Positions 1 to 9,626 of a stretch of 34,170 bases of DNA are shown in pieces; position 1 is the first letter of the stretch, and the number at the start of each line of letters is the position of its first letter. Below the pieces are notes generated by a model. That model had not been told where the DNA came from and searched no databases. It saw nothing but the letters and a program-made list of their open reading frames with translations. The DNA is taken from the NCBI GenBank assembly GCA_000226015.1, contig JH152673.1:19403-53572 (forward strand), read 5' to 3'. This DNA comes from Mnemiopsis leidyi. Taxonomy: Eukaryota > Ctenophora > Tentaculata > Lobata > Bolinopsidae. The translations under genes were made by a program, and so were the position numbers.

Positions 1-347
1 CGTTTTTAAGACATTTCCTTGTGTTTGAAGATGCCTAGCTCCTAAACTAACTCGGAACCCTATGCTGATTTTTTGCATGCAGCAAGATACTATCAAGACC
101 GACATTCTGTAAAAGTTTTATCAAAAATTACTACATAGAGGCTGAGCTACAGCCGTTGGTGGTACTATTTTTGCCGTTTTTAGAACTTTCCTTGTGTTTG
201 AAGTGGCCTATCTCCAAAACAAACTCAGAACCCTATGCTGATTTTTTGCATACAGTAAGATATCATCATGATTTAGGTTGTCTGAAATTTTTATCAAAAA
301 TCATCGCTCATAATTGGAGTTATTGGGGTATAAATATTCTAGGTTAA
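1..347. repeat. Imperfect tandem repeat, about 173-bp unit, two copies
   Basis: Copy 1 (about 1-173) and copy 2 (from 174) share long blocks, including ttccttgtgtttgaag, ccctatgctgattttttgca and ttttatcaaaaat at matching offsets. Copy 1 may be cut by the window edge, so the array could extend further. The 63-residue ORF at 156-347 lies within this repeat and looks like chance. If the LMAN1 gene starts outside the window, this sequence is intronic to it. Confidence 0.8.
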
Positions 348-751
348 TTTCTGGATTCGCCGTGTTTGTGGCATAATTTTGTGGCAGATGGCGCGATCTC
401 TTTATGGGAGCAGGTTCCAAATGGATGTCGTGAATATAAAGTTGCGTCGCGCGTCATTGCCGGCATCAGTAAGTTTCACGCACATGCGCGCGCGCATCTA
501 CCTGACATGCGCGCGGAGCGTCAAGGACCATGAAATCCACGTCGATTAAAAGCTCGCTGCTAGGTTTCAAATTCCGCAAATTTAATATCATTATGAAGCT
601 TATCTTATCTAACTTAACTTAGCCCTCTCTCTGTCTACGAGTGTTCGGCAACGTGAGCTAAGACTGTCTTTGCCCTGATTCATGCAATGAATCGATTGAA
701 ATGCGGGGAGGCGGCGCATTTTCCCACATATTGACGATATGCTACTTTCAG

Positions 752-1177
752 AGCACAACTGCAAAACGTCATATCAAAGATGGAAAATATCAACAAGAAA
801 AGTCAGACCTCCGAAAAAGACCTCAAAACTATAACTCTGGCACTCGGAGCTGTCCAGACTCAATTAAAGGTTCGGTAGATTGACATTTCGGCTCAATTTT
901 TTTCTTTTTTCAGTTATTTGACTATCTATATTACGAGGTTATACCGATAAAATAGTCATAACCAAATATTTCTAAGGAATTCATATTATTCTTCATCTCG
1001 CAATTCCGAATATTTCAGGAAATTCAGAACAGAAAAACTCCGTCGTGTCCTCCGATACCGGATCAAGGAATCACCTTTATTCATCTGTTCTGTTTAATAG
1101 TCATACAGACTTCAATTTTGATAGGATATTGGGTTTGGAGAAGTCGGGTCGAGGAAGCCAGGAAAAAATTTTTCTAG
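752..1177 (+). CDS. LMAN1: 3' end of LMAN1/ERGIC-53, cargo lectin (last two exons; 5' part outside window)
   Basis: ERGIC-53 is a type I membrane lectin that cycles between ER and ERGIC and carries glycoproteins forward in COPII vesicles. Two exons are visible: 752-869 (acceptor CTACTTTCAG, donor AAG/GTTCGG) and 1019-1177 (acceptor ATATTTCAG). They join in phase 0. The first encodes 39 residues of amphipathic coiled coil (AQLQNVISKMENIN...), the stalk that oligomerises. The second encodes a short Pro/Cys linker (CPPIPDQG), one membrane segment (about ITFIHLFCLIVIQTSILIGY), a short cytosolic tail with a basic WRSR turn, and a C-terminal KKFF. KKFF is the signature of this family: KK at -4/-3 for COPI retrieval and FF for COPII export. 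The first exon starts in phase 1, so upstream exons must exist. I could not find them in 1-751. The membrane-plus-tail match is strong. A sibling such as LMAN1L is possible but usually lacks KKFF. Confidence 0.85.
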
Positions 1178-2435
1178 CTTTTACGGATGTAGGAAAATTT
1201 CATTGTATTTTTAATCGTGTGATTGGGTTGATTTTGCAAACGTTGCCGTCAATTATGTTAAATTGTGTTGTTAATTCAATTTAAGTTTAAAAACAAACTA
1301 TTTGACCCTGTTTTTACATTTTGGTTTTGGCTGTTTTTCTCTTAGTCTCGAATGGGATATTCTTACAGCTACTCAATCACTCGGGAATGTCTTTGCTCAT
1401 GTTTAAATATTTGTGATTTGTACAGTTCATTATAAACTAAACAATTAGTTATATTATGACTATCTTAACTTCGCTCCACTATAATTTCAAACACATTTTG
1501 ATATTATTTTGCCACTTAAGAGTTATTTAAACGCGATTCATGACCCACACATTCAAATTCTTAAGTTCGCGTCCAGAAATGCGATAACTTAAACGTGAAG
1601 CGGGAATTATTTTTACATAAGTCTATTTTTAATTAATTATAGGCAATTTTAATTTGAAATATTTATTTCTCGATCAAAGATTTGGTTAACTATGTAATTT
1701 CATGGTATTTATGATTATGGTTATTCGGTCGTAGTTTTCTTGTAACTAACTTAACATGACAAGATAAACAATTTTCGTCAGTTAAAAACTGTCAACGCCA
1801 CTTGGTTATTTATAAACATCAAATATTGGGCTATAAAAATCAACCAAAGCACCGAATTAAAGGACTAGACAAGGCAGGGGTAGCCTAACACTATTCACAC
1901 ATGTAAAATGATTCAAATTTTCAGAACAATTGGATTATGTAATGGCCTAATATCAATTCTGTTATTCAAATGAAATTTACAAGATTAAAATTGCCTAAAT
2001 GCGGAACATTAAATATTTGCTAATCTATTTGGTCACCGAAAAAGTAACGCCGCAATAAACGCCACCTCTAGAACAGCTTCATGTATAAAACTCCTTAATA
2101 TCCCTAAAAATAACAATTCCGAAACTCGTCATGAAATAGCTTATAAACCTGGAATGCAATATAATACGAAAATTCCTTAATATAATTGAACATAAACTTG
2201 ATGCAACTCAGTGAAATTAGAACATTAGCTTTTAACTGGCCGATAAGAGAAGGGATCACTGATAGCGATACATTTGTTAAGCAACCATCAAATTGGCCCT
2301 CAAAGGGGCCAAGGAACATCATTGTGAAAAGAAATTATGTTTACCGTAGCGAAATTTACTCGTAATTCAGCTGAAGTCCTTTTGCAGGAACCATTTTCAC
2401 GCTCAAAAAGAATTGTCATCGCCACTTGTAGTAAT
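1178..2435. other. 3' UTR / convergent intergenic region between LMAN1 and coactosin
   Basis: This stretch separates two genes that end towards each other. It is very AT-rich and shows no coding signal. Candidate polyadenylation signals for LMAN1 on the plus strand are ATTAAA at 1856-1861 and AATAAA at 2054-2059, both distant (about 680 and 880 nt after the stop), so neither is certain. Confidence 0.4.
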
Positions 2436-2441
2436 TTTATT
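2436..2441 (-). terminator. Poly(A) signal AATAAA of the coactosin gene
   Basis: TTTATT on the plus strand reads AATAAA on the minus strand, about 92 nt downstream of the coactosin stop codon (2533-2535). The spacing and orientation fit the 3' end of that transcript. Confidence 0.6.
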
Positions 2442-2532
2442 CCAAAACAGAGATGAAGTGTAGTCTAGTCGTTAGATATAAAGTAGAACGGCTACTACGA
2501 CGCTATAGTATCAAAGGTATCCTAATGTACGG

Positions 2533-5500
2533 TTACTTTCCAGGTCCGTAGTTGGCTCCACCGCTCTTTCTCACCCGTTCTATTATCTGAAAATATTTGG
2601 GTGTTTCAGTCGACGTCGTAACTTGACGATATATATGAGTTTGAGGCTTTTATTCTCCGACCAATGTGTATGCGAAGCCATGAGAGTACAAGTATGTAAC
2701 TCATCGTGTGCAGCTGTAATTTTGTGCAAATCTAGAAATTCCCACCATACACTGGACTAACTGGTCGCTTTACGCACTCACAGTCTCACTCTCACACGAT
2801 AATCTAAATATGCCGGAACTATAGTGAAAAACATTTTATGCAGCAAGGGGGGCTCCTAAATTAAATGAAGATCCCCGAGAAGATGAGAGATCAATCTCCC
2901 CTTCCTTGTCATCAGGTCGCATAAAAAGTGTCCTGATGACAGCTGATGACGCTCATTGCAATACATACAGCAGGTCCCTACGTACAACTGTGACACAAAG
3001 TCTCGCTTTGGAGTTGTAGTGCTGCACATAGCTCTCATTCGCTTAAGACACACACAAACAGTAATCACTCATGCTTATTCTTCTCGGTTTTGATGATAAT
3101 ATGATTAACATTTGTTGAATTTTATAGAGGATTAATCAGGTGAAACTCATGCATAATGAGTCTTGCTGTAAAGCAAAACATACATTGAGCTATAAAGTGT
3201 GATGAGTTTGACGTGCTGTAAAGTGTGATGAGTTTGAAGTGCTGTAAAGTGTGATGAGTTTGACGTGCTGTAAAGTGTGATGAGTTTGACGTGCTGTAAA
3301 GTGTAATGAGTTTGACGTGCTGTAAAGTGTGATGAGTTTGACGTGAGGTGAAATGTTGGATTGTAAAGCTCAAGCATCATACTCACACATTCTATCATCA
3401 TTCGTCATGTACTCTTCGTAACAACTACAACACACATTAGTCACTTAACAGTTGGCAATAGTTCTAATTCTCATGCCAGCATCATATCAGTATAAATCCT
3501 TCGTACAATTTTATTGAACATTTCAGCCTGTGACGGCCGTAGAAGCTAACTACATTTGCTATGATATAAAAGAGTTGTTGGTTGATAACCTACTGTCGCG
3601 AACTACACACGCCGGCAGAAGACTTTCGAAGAAATTTTAGACGTGCATCGGCCGTTGATTAAAGTGTAATACCTAAGTCCTAACTCATATAAGCAGAAGT
3701 TCACGGGCGGTAATAACAATATTTCCCAATTTCCTCAAAGCATTAAACTGATTTCTAAATTATATTATCGCTCCAAAAGAGTTTTTCGAAGCGATCTAGA
3801 CTTTAGACCGGTTTCCATTTTCAATTTTATCAAATTTGTTTGAAAACGAACGGAAATAAAATTAATTTTACTTGGGTAAAATAATTTAGATACTTAGTCA
3901 AATATGTTAAAGTGCTGTGGCGCGTTTTTGCATATAGACGAGACAATCAATCGTAAGACTAATGAACTGGAGTAATTCTTACTTTATATCTGATTCTGGC
4001 AATGTCGTTCATGTTTTTGTTTGTAAGGAATAAAATTAGGCAGCCATATATGCACAAAAATTTTCATTGTGATGTGTCAGACTGATATCAACTTAAATGA
4101 AATTATTCCGTATTTTGGAATTTCTCTGTCACCAATTATCGACTCCCAGATCTGACATTCCAACGAGTCATTGTAAAAGTAACGACGCGTCTTTTTTCAT
4201 CTTGTGAATTTTGCAAATTTCATATTATCACACATATGCTCTTTGAAATGTTTTCTGAATTACAGCACTTCAGTTAGTATTATTAATTAAATACAGTGTT
4301 CACTGCACACCGCACATGTGATAGAACAATTCTTTCCAAAATGGATAGTGGAAAATGGCCAGCGTTTTTCAAGCTATATAACTAAGCCTTACTTCAAGGC
4401 CGGTTTTATAATTTTTCATAACGCACTAGGCAGAGCTCATAAGAGTTCGTTTACAAGCAAATTTTTCAAATATTTTCCTAAATTTCACTCGACGTTCACT
4501 GCGAAATAACTCTCGAGTTACAGCTTGAAAGCGAAGTTAAACATAGATTAAGTAAAAAACTCACATTGTCTAAAGCCATGTCTTCTAGTTCAGAAGTCTG
4601 AATTTCGACTGCATAGTTCGACATCAGATTTTTGACCTGGGTTTTCTCCAGGGACATTTTAGCTTTCTTTAGAGCCGGTACAGACGGACCACACCATGTA
4701 AGGAGAACAAACTTGTGTCGCTTGCTCATTTCGTCTCCAGTCTGAGAGGAGGAACATTTGGGTTTCTCAGAGAAATGATTTAACCGGGACCATTCTAACC
4801 CGGGAAATATCTTAACCGGGAAATATTTTAAGCGGGAAATATTATTACCGGGAAATATTATGTCTTGCTAACGAGTAATATCACTGTTCGTCAGTTTAAG
4901 GCTAATGACGTGAAATTAACTATAACGGTTGGAAAAATATGCTTTTTATAAAAAAACCTATCCAGTGTAAGGCTGCAAAAAAACCAACAAATGCAAGACG
5001 TTTAAACAAAAAATTATTTGCTGGAATTATAGATATGCTAGACAAATCACAGAACATAACTCACAACGACTCTCAAGTACACATATGCTCGAAGGGATTC
5101 GCCTTCTTCGCCACCGAGTTCTGTTAATACCTCGCTATAATCGCTTCCACTTTTGTGAACACTGATAAAAAAGTTGCAATTAGATTCGACAGTTCATGTT
5201 GGAAATGCAATCAGTGACTTGTTGCCCGTTTTTCCTTTAAACTTTTTCCAAAGTTTATGCCTAATAAGCTAGGAAACACTGTTCGTGTTACGAAAAACCT
5301 AGTATTTCAAATTTGCAACCCTGAAACTAAATGGTATGGCATTAACTTAAACAACTATTTGCATTACCATTACTATAACTAAACATTACAAACCATTACT
5401 AAAATTTGCATAACCATTTATACTTAAACAACTATTTGCATTACCATTACTAAACCATTACTTAAAGTTAAACAACTATTTGCATTACCGTTACTAAACA

Positions 5501-5698
5501 GAAACTTCAAAGATGGCTTGACCCATAATTTCGACTATCGGGAAAATAATATGACAAATTGTGAAGAAACACAAACCTGATTTTAGTGTTGTCCTCCTGG
5601 TATGTGAGCATCAGGAACTTGGTCTCTGATTCGTCATTCCTGACGTCTTCGTAGCCGGCCTTGACCGTGTCTTCATCCAGTGAAACTCCTTTCGGCAT
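2533..5698 (-). CDS. COTL1: Coactosin (ADF-homology F-actin-binding protein), four coding exons
   Basis: Coactosin is a small cytosolic ADF-H domain protein that binds F-actin and, in vertebrates, 5-lipoxygenase. Exons, in transcript order: 5698-5577, 5161-5065, 4741-4565 and 2586-2533, totalling 450 nt and 149 aa (vertebrate proteins have 142). Junctions are in phase: ATCAG/GTTTGT to TTATCAG/TGTTCA; GTT/GTGAGT to CTCTCAG/ACTGGA; AAT/GTGAGT to TTTTCAG/ATAATA. Recognisable blocks are SLRAYVYLRVVTGDEMSKRH, then KFVLLTW, and the C-terminal RKSGGANY. By alignment with the human protein, the actin-contact lysine in SKRxKF (here K83) and the lysine before xGGANY (here K139, 5-lipoxygenase site in human) are both kept. 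An in-frame TAA lies three codons upstream of the ATG, which fixes the start. Exon 4 codes only 17 residues and lies across a 1.98-kb intron. The whole ADF-H domain is intact, so I see no reason to call it a pseudogene. Confidence 0.92.
3188..3342. repeat. 26-bp minisatellite, about six copies, in coactosin intron 3
   Basis: The unit is gtgctgtaaagtgtgatgag plus tttgac. Copies start at about 3188 (truncated), 3213, 3239, 3265, 3291 and 3317, and are almost identical (single changes such as gaagt for gacgt and gtaatg for gtgatg). Because 26 is not a multiple of three, it generates overlapping low-complexity ORFs in two minus-strand frames (3122-3373 and 3147-3401) that are not genes. Confidence 0.95.
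4781..4861. repeat. Short tandem repeat (accgggaaatatttta-like) in coactosin intron 2
   Basis: About five degenerate copies of a 16-19 nt unit (taaccgggaccattc, aacccgggaaatatct, taaccgggaaatatttt, aagcgggaaatattat, taccgggaaatatta). It sits about 40 nt upstream of the exon-3 acceptor (4742-4743) on the transcribed strand. Confidence 0.8.
5337..5500. repeat. Degenerate tandem repeat in coactosin intron 1
   Basis: The block taaacaactatttgcattac followed by c/gttactaaa occurs three times (about 5346-5375, 5423-5453 and 5467-5498), separated by shorter variants of aaccattac. The spacing is irregular (about 77 and 44 nt), so the array has been partly rearranged. Confidence 0.75.
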
Positions 5699-7348
5699 AG
5701 TGTCTTAACTGGAAACTAGTGCAGTGAGTCAGAGATCTGGTATAAATAGAAAAGTCTGGAGAAGTACACGTATGTAGACACTATCCAGACAGATCACAGT
5801 TTGTTGAGTATATCTAAGATAATGATATTAGTATGACATTATAGCCATACTCGTTGTTATAGAATTACTATTAGATATGCGAAATACAAAATTTCCTACT
5901 CATAGTAAAATTGCAGCACGAGAATACTAGAGTGAAAAATAGACAAGTACAATATAAAGTCATCGTCAAAAATGTTGAAAAGCTGACAGCTGACGAACGA
6001 CCTCAAAAATTCTACAGATGCCATGACTTATCGAAGGCACGGGGCGACACGAACAGTTCGGAAGCTGTAAGCAGCAGCAGTTTCGGCATCGAGATTCAGG
6101 AAGGCTGGAAAAAGGAAGGTGAATTCCTGATAACTCAATGAGCAAATACTACTCAGCAGAGAAACTTGATACGGCAGTGTGATAAAGAAAGACATATTCA
6201 ACATACACGAGGACCAATCACAGGTCTGATTTCAAGAAATAGGCCAATGGTGACCCAGCAAATTCGCAAGGTGACAATTTTCTTACTGAAAGCTCGACTT
6301 GAGTCGCGTATATCAGGTCATGAAAGCTAGAAGAGGCGAGCTCCCTATCGTACTTATAGTCTATTTGCATTCCTACGAGAGTACGAGCAAAAAGTTAGAC
6401 GGGATAGGAAAATGAAGGTGGCAAACTTTTACTTCCTACAATTCAGTACCTTCTGCTGAAAAAGCTAGCCTTAAAAACTATTTGTATAGTACCGGATGAT
6501 GTACAAAACCCATTTTTCGAAACCTAAAATAAGCAAGGATGTATCCCCTAATTTTCCATAAAAAATCCTTGTATATTTTGAACAAATGACCAGCCTTCTA
6601 TTGAGGCCCAATTTGAATTATTTTATTTGATTTTTTGCCAAGCCTGTTGAAGGAAGTTTGAAAAAAAGTATCGTCACAAAGCACTTACTTTTATTCGGTG
6701 TCAAAACATAAAAACCTCATACTATGTTGTTTCAAACAACTGTGGATTATTCTGGTCAGGCTTTCACGGTTTATTTGAAAATATTTCCAAATAGGTAATA
6801 GCACTAACACCCGTTAGTGCTGAGTGTAATTACTAGTAAAGACGATAGTGAAATTTACTGCAATTTGAACTGGAAGATAATTTTATAAGAATTATGAGAA
6901 TACACCGTCTAGATAACTTGTATTATAATAGTAACTTGTGTTATATCAACAAACATAGTACATAGTAAGTGGGTGCTGAAAGTTTGTCTAGGGATAGCAG
7001 GCCTAGGAGACAACTTTTGAAGAGCTGAAATCTCACAAAATCATACTTTTAACTGTAGAGTTTAGAGTAATGTCGAACTATTTGGAAATTAATTTTCAAA
7101 ATTTCTAAATGCTATTTATTTTCACATGAATGATAATTGAATGATTACAAATACCAAATTTGAAAGGGGACGTATGAAAAATAGGTAATCCCATTTCCGG
7201 TTCTTATATTACGGCGGTTCATTATAAAAGAGGTAAAAGTCTGAAAAACATTCAGATTACTGAATAATCTAATAAAGTCCGTTTTTGAGATTACAAATGC
7301 ATCTACAATCTATGTATAACAAGATTTGATTTAGCATCTTATTGTCGT

Positions 7349-7609
7349 GCTGGAACTGGTACTGCCCCAGAACGTTGCCCCAGAACACATCGTGCCCAAG
7401 AACGTTGTAGCCCAGAAAATGGGCCCAATAAACGTCCTGCAACACACCAGACAACTTCGTTAGGGTATGGGTTATAGGGTAATGATTATTGGTTAGGGTT
7501 AGGGTAAGCGTCGCTGGGGCAAAATTTGTGGGACAGAATGTTGTGGAGCACGATATTCTGGGGCAGGACGACGGGAATCCTGGAACTGCAGTACTGGAAC
7601 CGGTACTAG
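7349..7609. mobile_element. Imperfect inverted-repeat element with a (T)TAGGG-rich core
   Basis: The left part contains gtactgccccagaacgttgc and further ccagaac blocks. The right part contains their complements (gctggggcaaaatttg, gatattctggggcagg). Outer pieces tggaactggtact and ctggaaccggtact also recur near both ends. The centre (about 7461-7507) is rich in ggttaggg. This looks like a degenerate foldback or MITE-like repeat built from a short CCCAGAACGTTG unit. I see no target duplication I trust. The 119-residue minus-strand ORF across it is a repeat by-product. Confidence 0.45.
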
Positions 7610-8404
7610 TGGTGAAATGGTGGTGCAAGTTAGATTGATTTTCACTGAGAATTTAGTGCTCTTGTCAACGCTCAAAAAAGAGCGTTAAACCCAAAGGGAA
7701 TGTTACAGAAAATTCATTTAATACTTTTATGTCAAAATATGTTTTCTAGTTCCTTGTAGCTATTCAAAATTCAATAGAAATACCCTCTAGTGGCCCAAAC
7801 AATGAAACAAGTCCTATATAAATATAAGCACACAAATGAGGACGTAAAAGACGAAAATAAAGTCAGCCGATCATTGACAATAAAAGTAGGACAAGGACCA
7901 GAAACACATACACGCATACTTTGAGATGTGAACACTGGAATATCTAATACATGAAGAACAGCAATCGACATTCCACAAAAAAGACCAGCAAATTTACCGA
8001 CGGAAAATTAATGTTGAACATTACATGTTCCAAAAAATGTGTCCTATTCAATAGACACTGTTCTAACTTTGAAACGCGTTAAAACCCCTAAAAGGCTGGA
8101 GTAAAGATCCGCTAGCTTGAACTGAATGTGTGCCTAAACTCGATGATACGAGACAAGTCAGGTTATATGAACATTTACTATATGAACATTAAACTATCAG
8201 CATAAAATACTGCGGAGTCTACCGAGTCTACAAGAATTGATCTACTCTTACCGCACAGAATCCTCTCTAAACAAGCAAACGGGGCCATCTAAATTTGCAG
8301 ATTATTTAGGGGCGGAAGTGAGGTACAACAGCAAGCAAGTAGTACTCCTTTTAGTCCTCCATTCCTAATGTACTGTTGTTATGAGAAATGGGATATAAGA
8401 GTTA

Positions 8405-8418
8405 GTTACCATGGTAAC
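8405..8418. promoter_or_regulatory. Perfect RFX X-box-like palindrome GTTACCATGGTAAC
   Basis: The 14-mer is its own reverse complement and fits the X-box consensus bound by RFX dimers (GTNRCC, 0-3 nt spacer, RGYAAC) at every defined position. A further half site, cttggtaac, lies about 30 nt downstream. No gene start is recognisable close by, so a regulatory role is only a possibility. Confidence 0.4.
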
Positions 8419-9493
8419 CACCACCATCACGAGAGTTCTAAACCTTGGTAACAACCTGTATTTGGACCCTAACGTTCTCTCCAAATGTAATCAACTGGAA
8501 TTCAAGAAGAGGGAACAACGCGGGAAAGATCACACCTAAATCTCTTTCTAAAGTAGATTGCAACAGTTGAAGCCTTGCACTTTAATTTTAACCTTAAGGC
8601 ACACATTCAGTTCAACCTGAAGGTAAACTTAGTGTATAAGGTCCCATGTGATTTAAAGACATTGGGGACGGCTCGTAAGTGTCACACAAAAAGTACAGAA
8701 AAAAAGTTGTAACTCAAAATTTAACGTACAAGCTGCAGTCAGCGATGGAAATATATGAGTTAAGTTGGTGAATGTGTCCAGCGTGCGATCAAGGAAAGAC
8801 TAAATCATAGACATGGATTTAGAGTGTAGTCATTAACTGGAATTAACTAACTTTATGTGCTAACTGGACGTTTGAGCTGACTCCATCTTGAATATTCAAA
8901 CCCAGCCGGAGAAAGTATTTAATAATATGTGAGCATATCCTACATCTTTAGCTATCGGAGGACAACCTTGTGCATATTACAAACATTTTGTGTTGAAATT
9001 GAGAGCGACTGTGAAATATTTATTCCATGAATTAGGTCTTTGAAGAGGATGAGGATCTCCTCGTTCGACCAGGTAGAAAAATATATGATTACGATGAAAT
9101 TAGAAGAACAATATTTGAATAAATTGAACGAGTTATCAGAGTTAAGAATGTGTGCTACACTCTTGCTTGTGTATAGCTACAGAATGACACGTCAAGCCTT
9201 CAAATTAAAATTAATTAGGTCGGAGGCAAGGAAAGGTGGAGAATTGTAACGGGGTCATTATTGGACACGGCTGAGCTGCCGTTACTGTCGAACAAACAGT
9301 CCGGTTTTACTGCACATAAACCCTTGATACACTGTACCTATAAACATGCAAAATAATCAATATGCAGAATTTTCCGGAAGGACGCAGCTTTAATAGAAGC
9401 TAAAATGAAAGCTATAATAGAAGCTATAATGGGGCTAGGATGCCGACAGGAGTTGAACTAGTTGGAGTAGCTCGTGTCCAGCCTGGTTTTGAG

Positions 9494-9626
9494 AAGAGTA
9501 GAGCAGTAGCAGGACCAAGTGCCAAGCTATAGAAGGCAAGAGTAGAGCAGTAGCAGGATCAAGTGCCAAGCTATAAGTATAGAAGGCAAGAGTAGAGCAG
9601 TAGCAGGACCAAGTGCCAAGCTATAG
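9494..9626. repeat. 44-50 bp tandem repeat, three copies
   Basis: Copies begin at 9494, 9538 and 9588 with aagagtagagcagtagcagg and continue accaagtgccaagctata. Copy 2 has a 6-bp insertion (agtata) and one base change. The copies are otherwise identical, so the duplication is recent. Confidence 0.9.

Larger units (their letters stand above)
5699..9493. other. Gene-free stretch upstream of coactosin
   Basis: No ORF here looks like a conserved protein, and I could not assemble a spliced gene. The ORFs at 5911-6141 and 9040-9249 are composed of unremarkable residues without domain patterns. Named sites inside (the 7349-7609 inverted repeat and the 8405-8418 palindrome) are listed separately. 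A tataaata box-like string at 5741-5748 lies near the coactosin start, but in the wrong orientation for a clean TATA call. Confidence 0.5.

Noticed and set aside
385..470. Possible LMAN1 exon before a strong donor (ATCA/GTAAGT)
   Set aside because: The reading frame (MARSLYGSRFQMDV...) does not resemble the coiled coil expected there and lacks a clear acceptor.
3122..3401. Two overlapping minus-strand ORFs of 83 and 84 residues
   Set aside because: Both are generated by the 26-bp minisatellite read in two frames; they lie in a coactosin intron.
5911..6141. 76-residue plus-strand ORF
   Set aside because: No recognisable pattern, and no splice partner or homologous motif.
7489..7505. ggttagggttagggt as a telomere
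   Set aside because: Only about two units, embedded in an inverted-repeat element inside the sequence.
9494..9626. CRISPR-like direct repeats
   Set aside because: The copies are contiguous with no unique spacers and the DNA is animal; a plain tandem repeat explains them.
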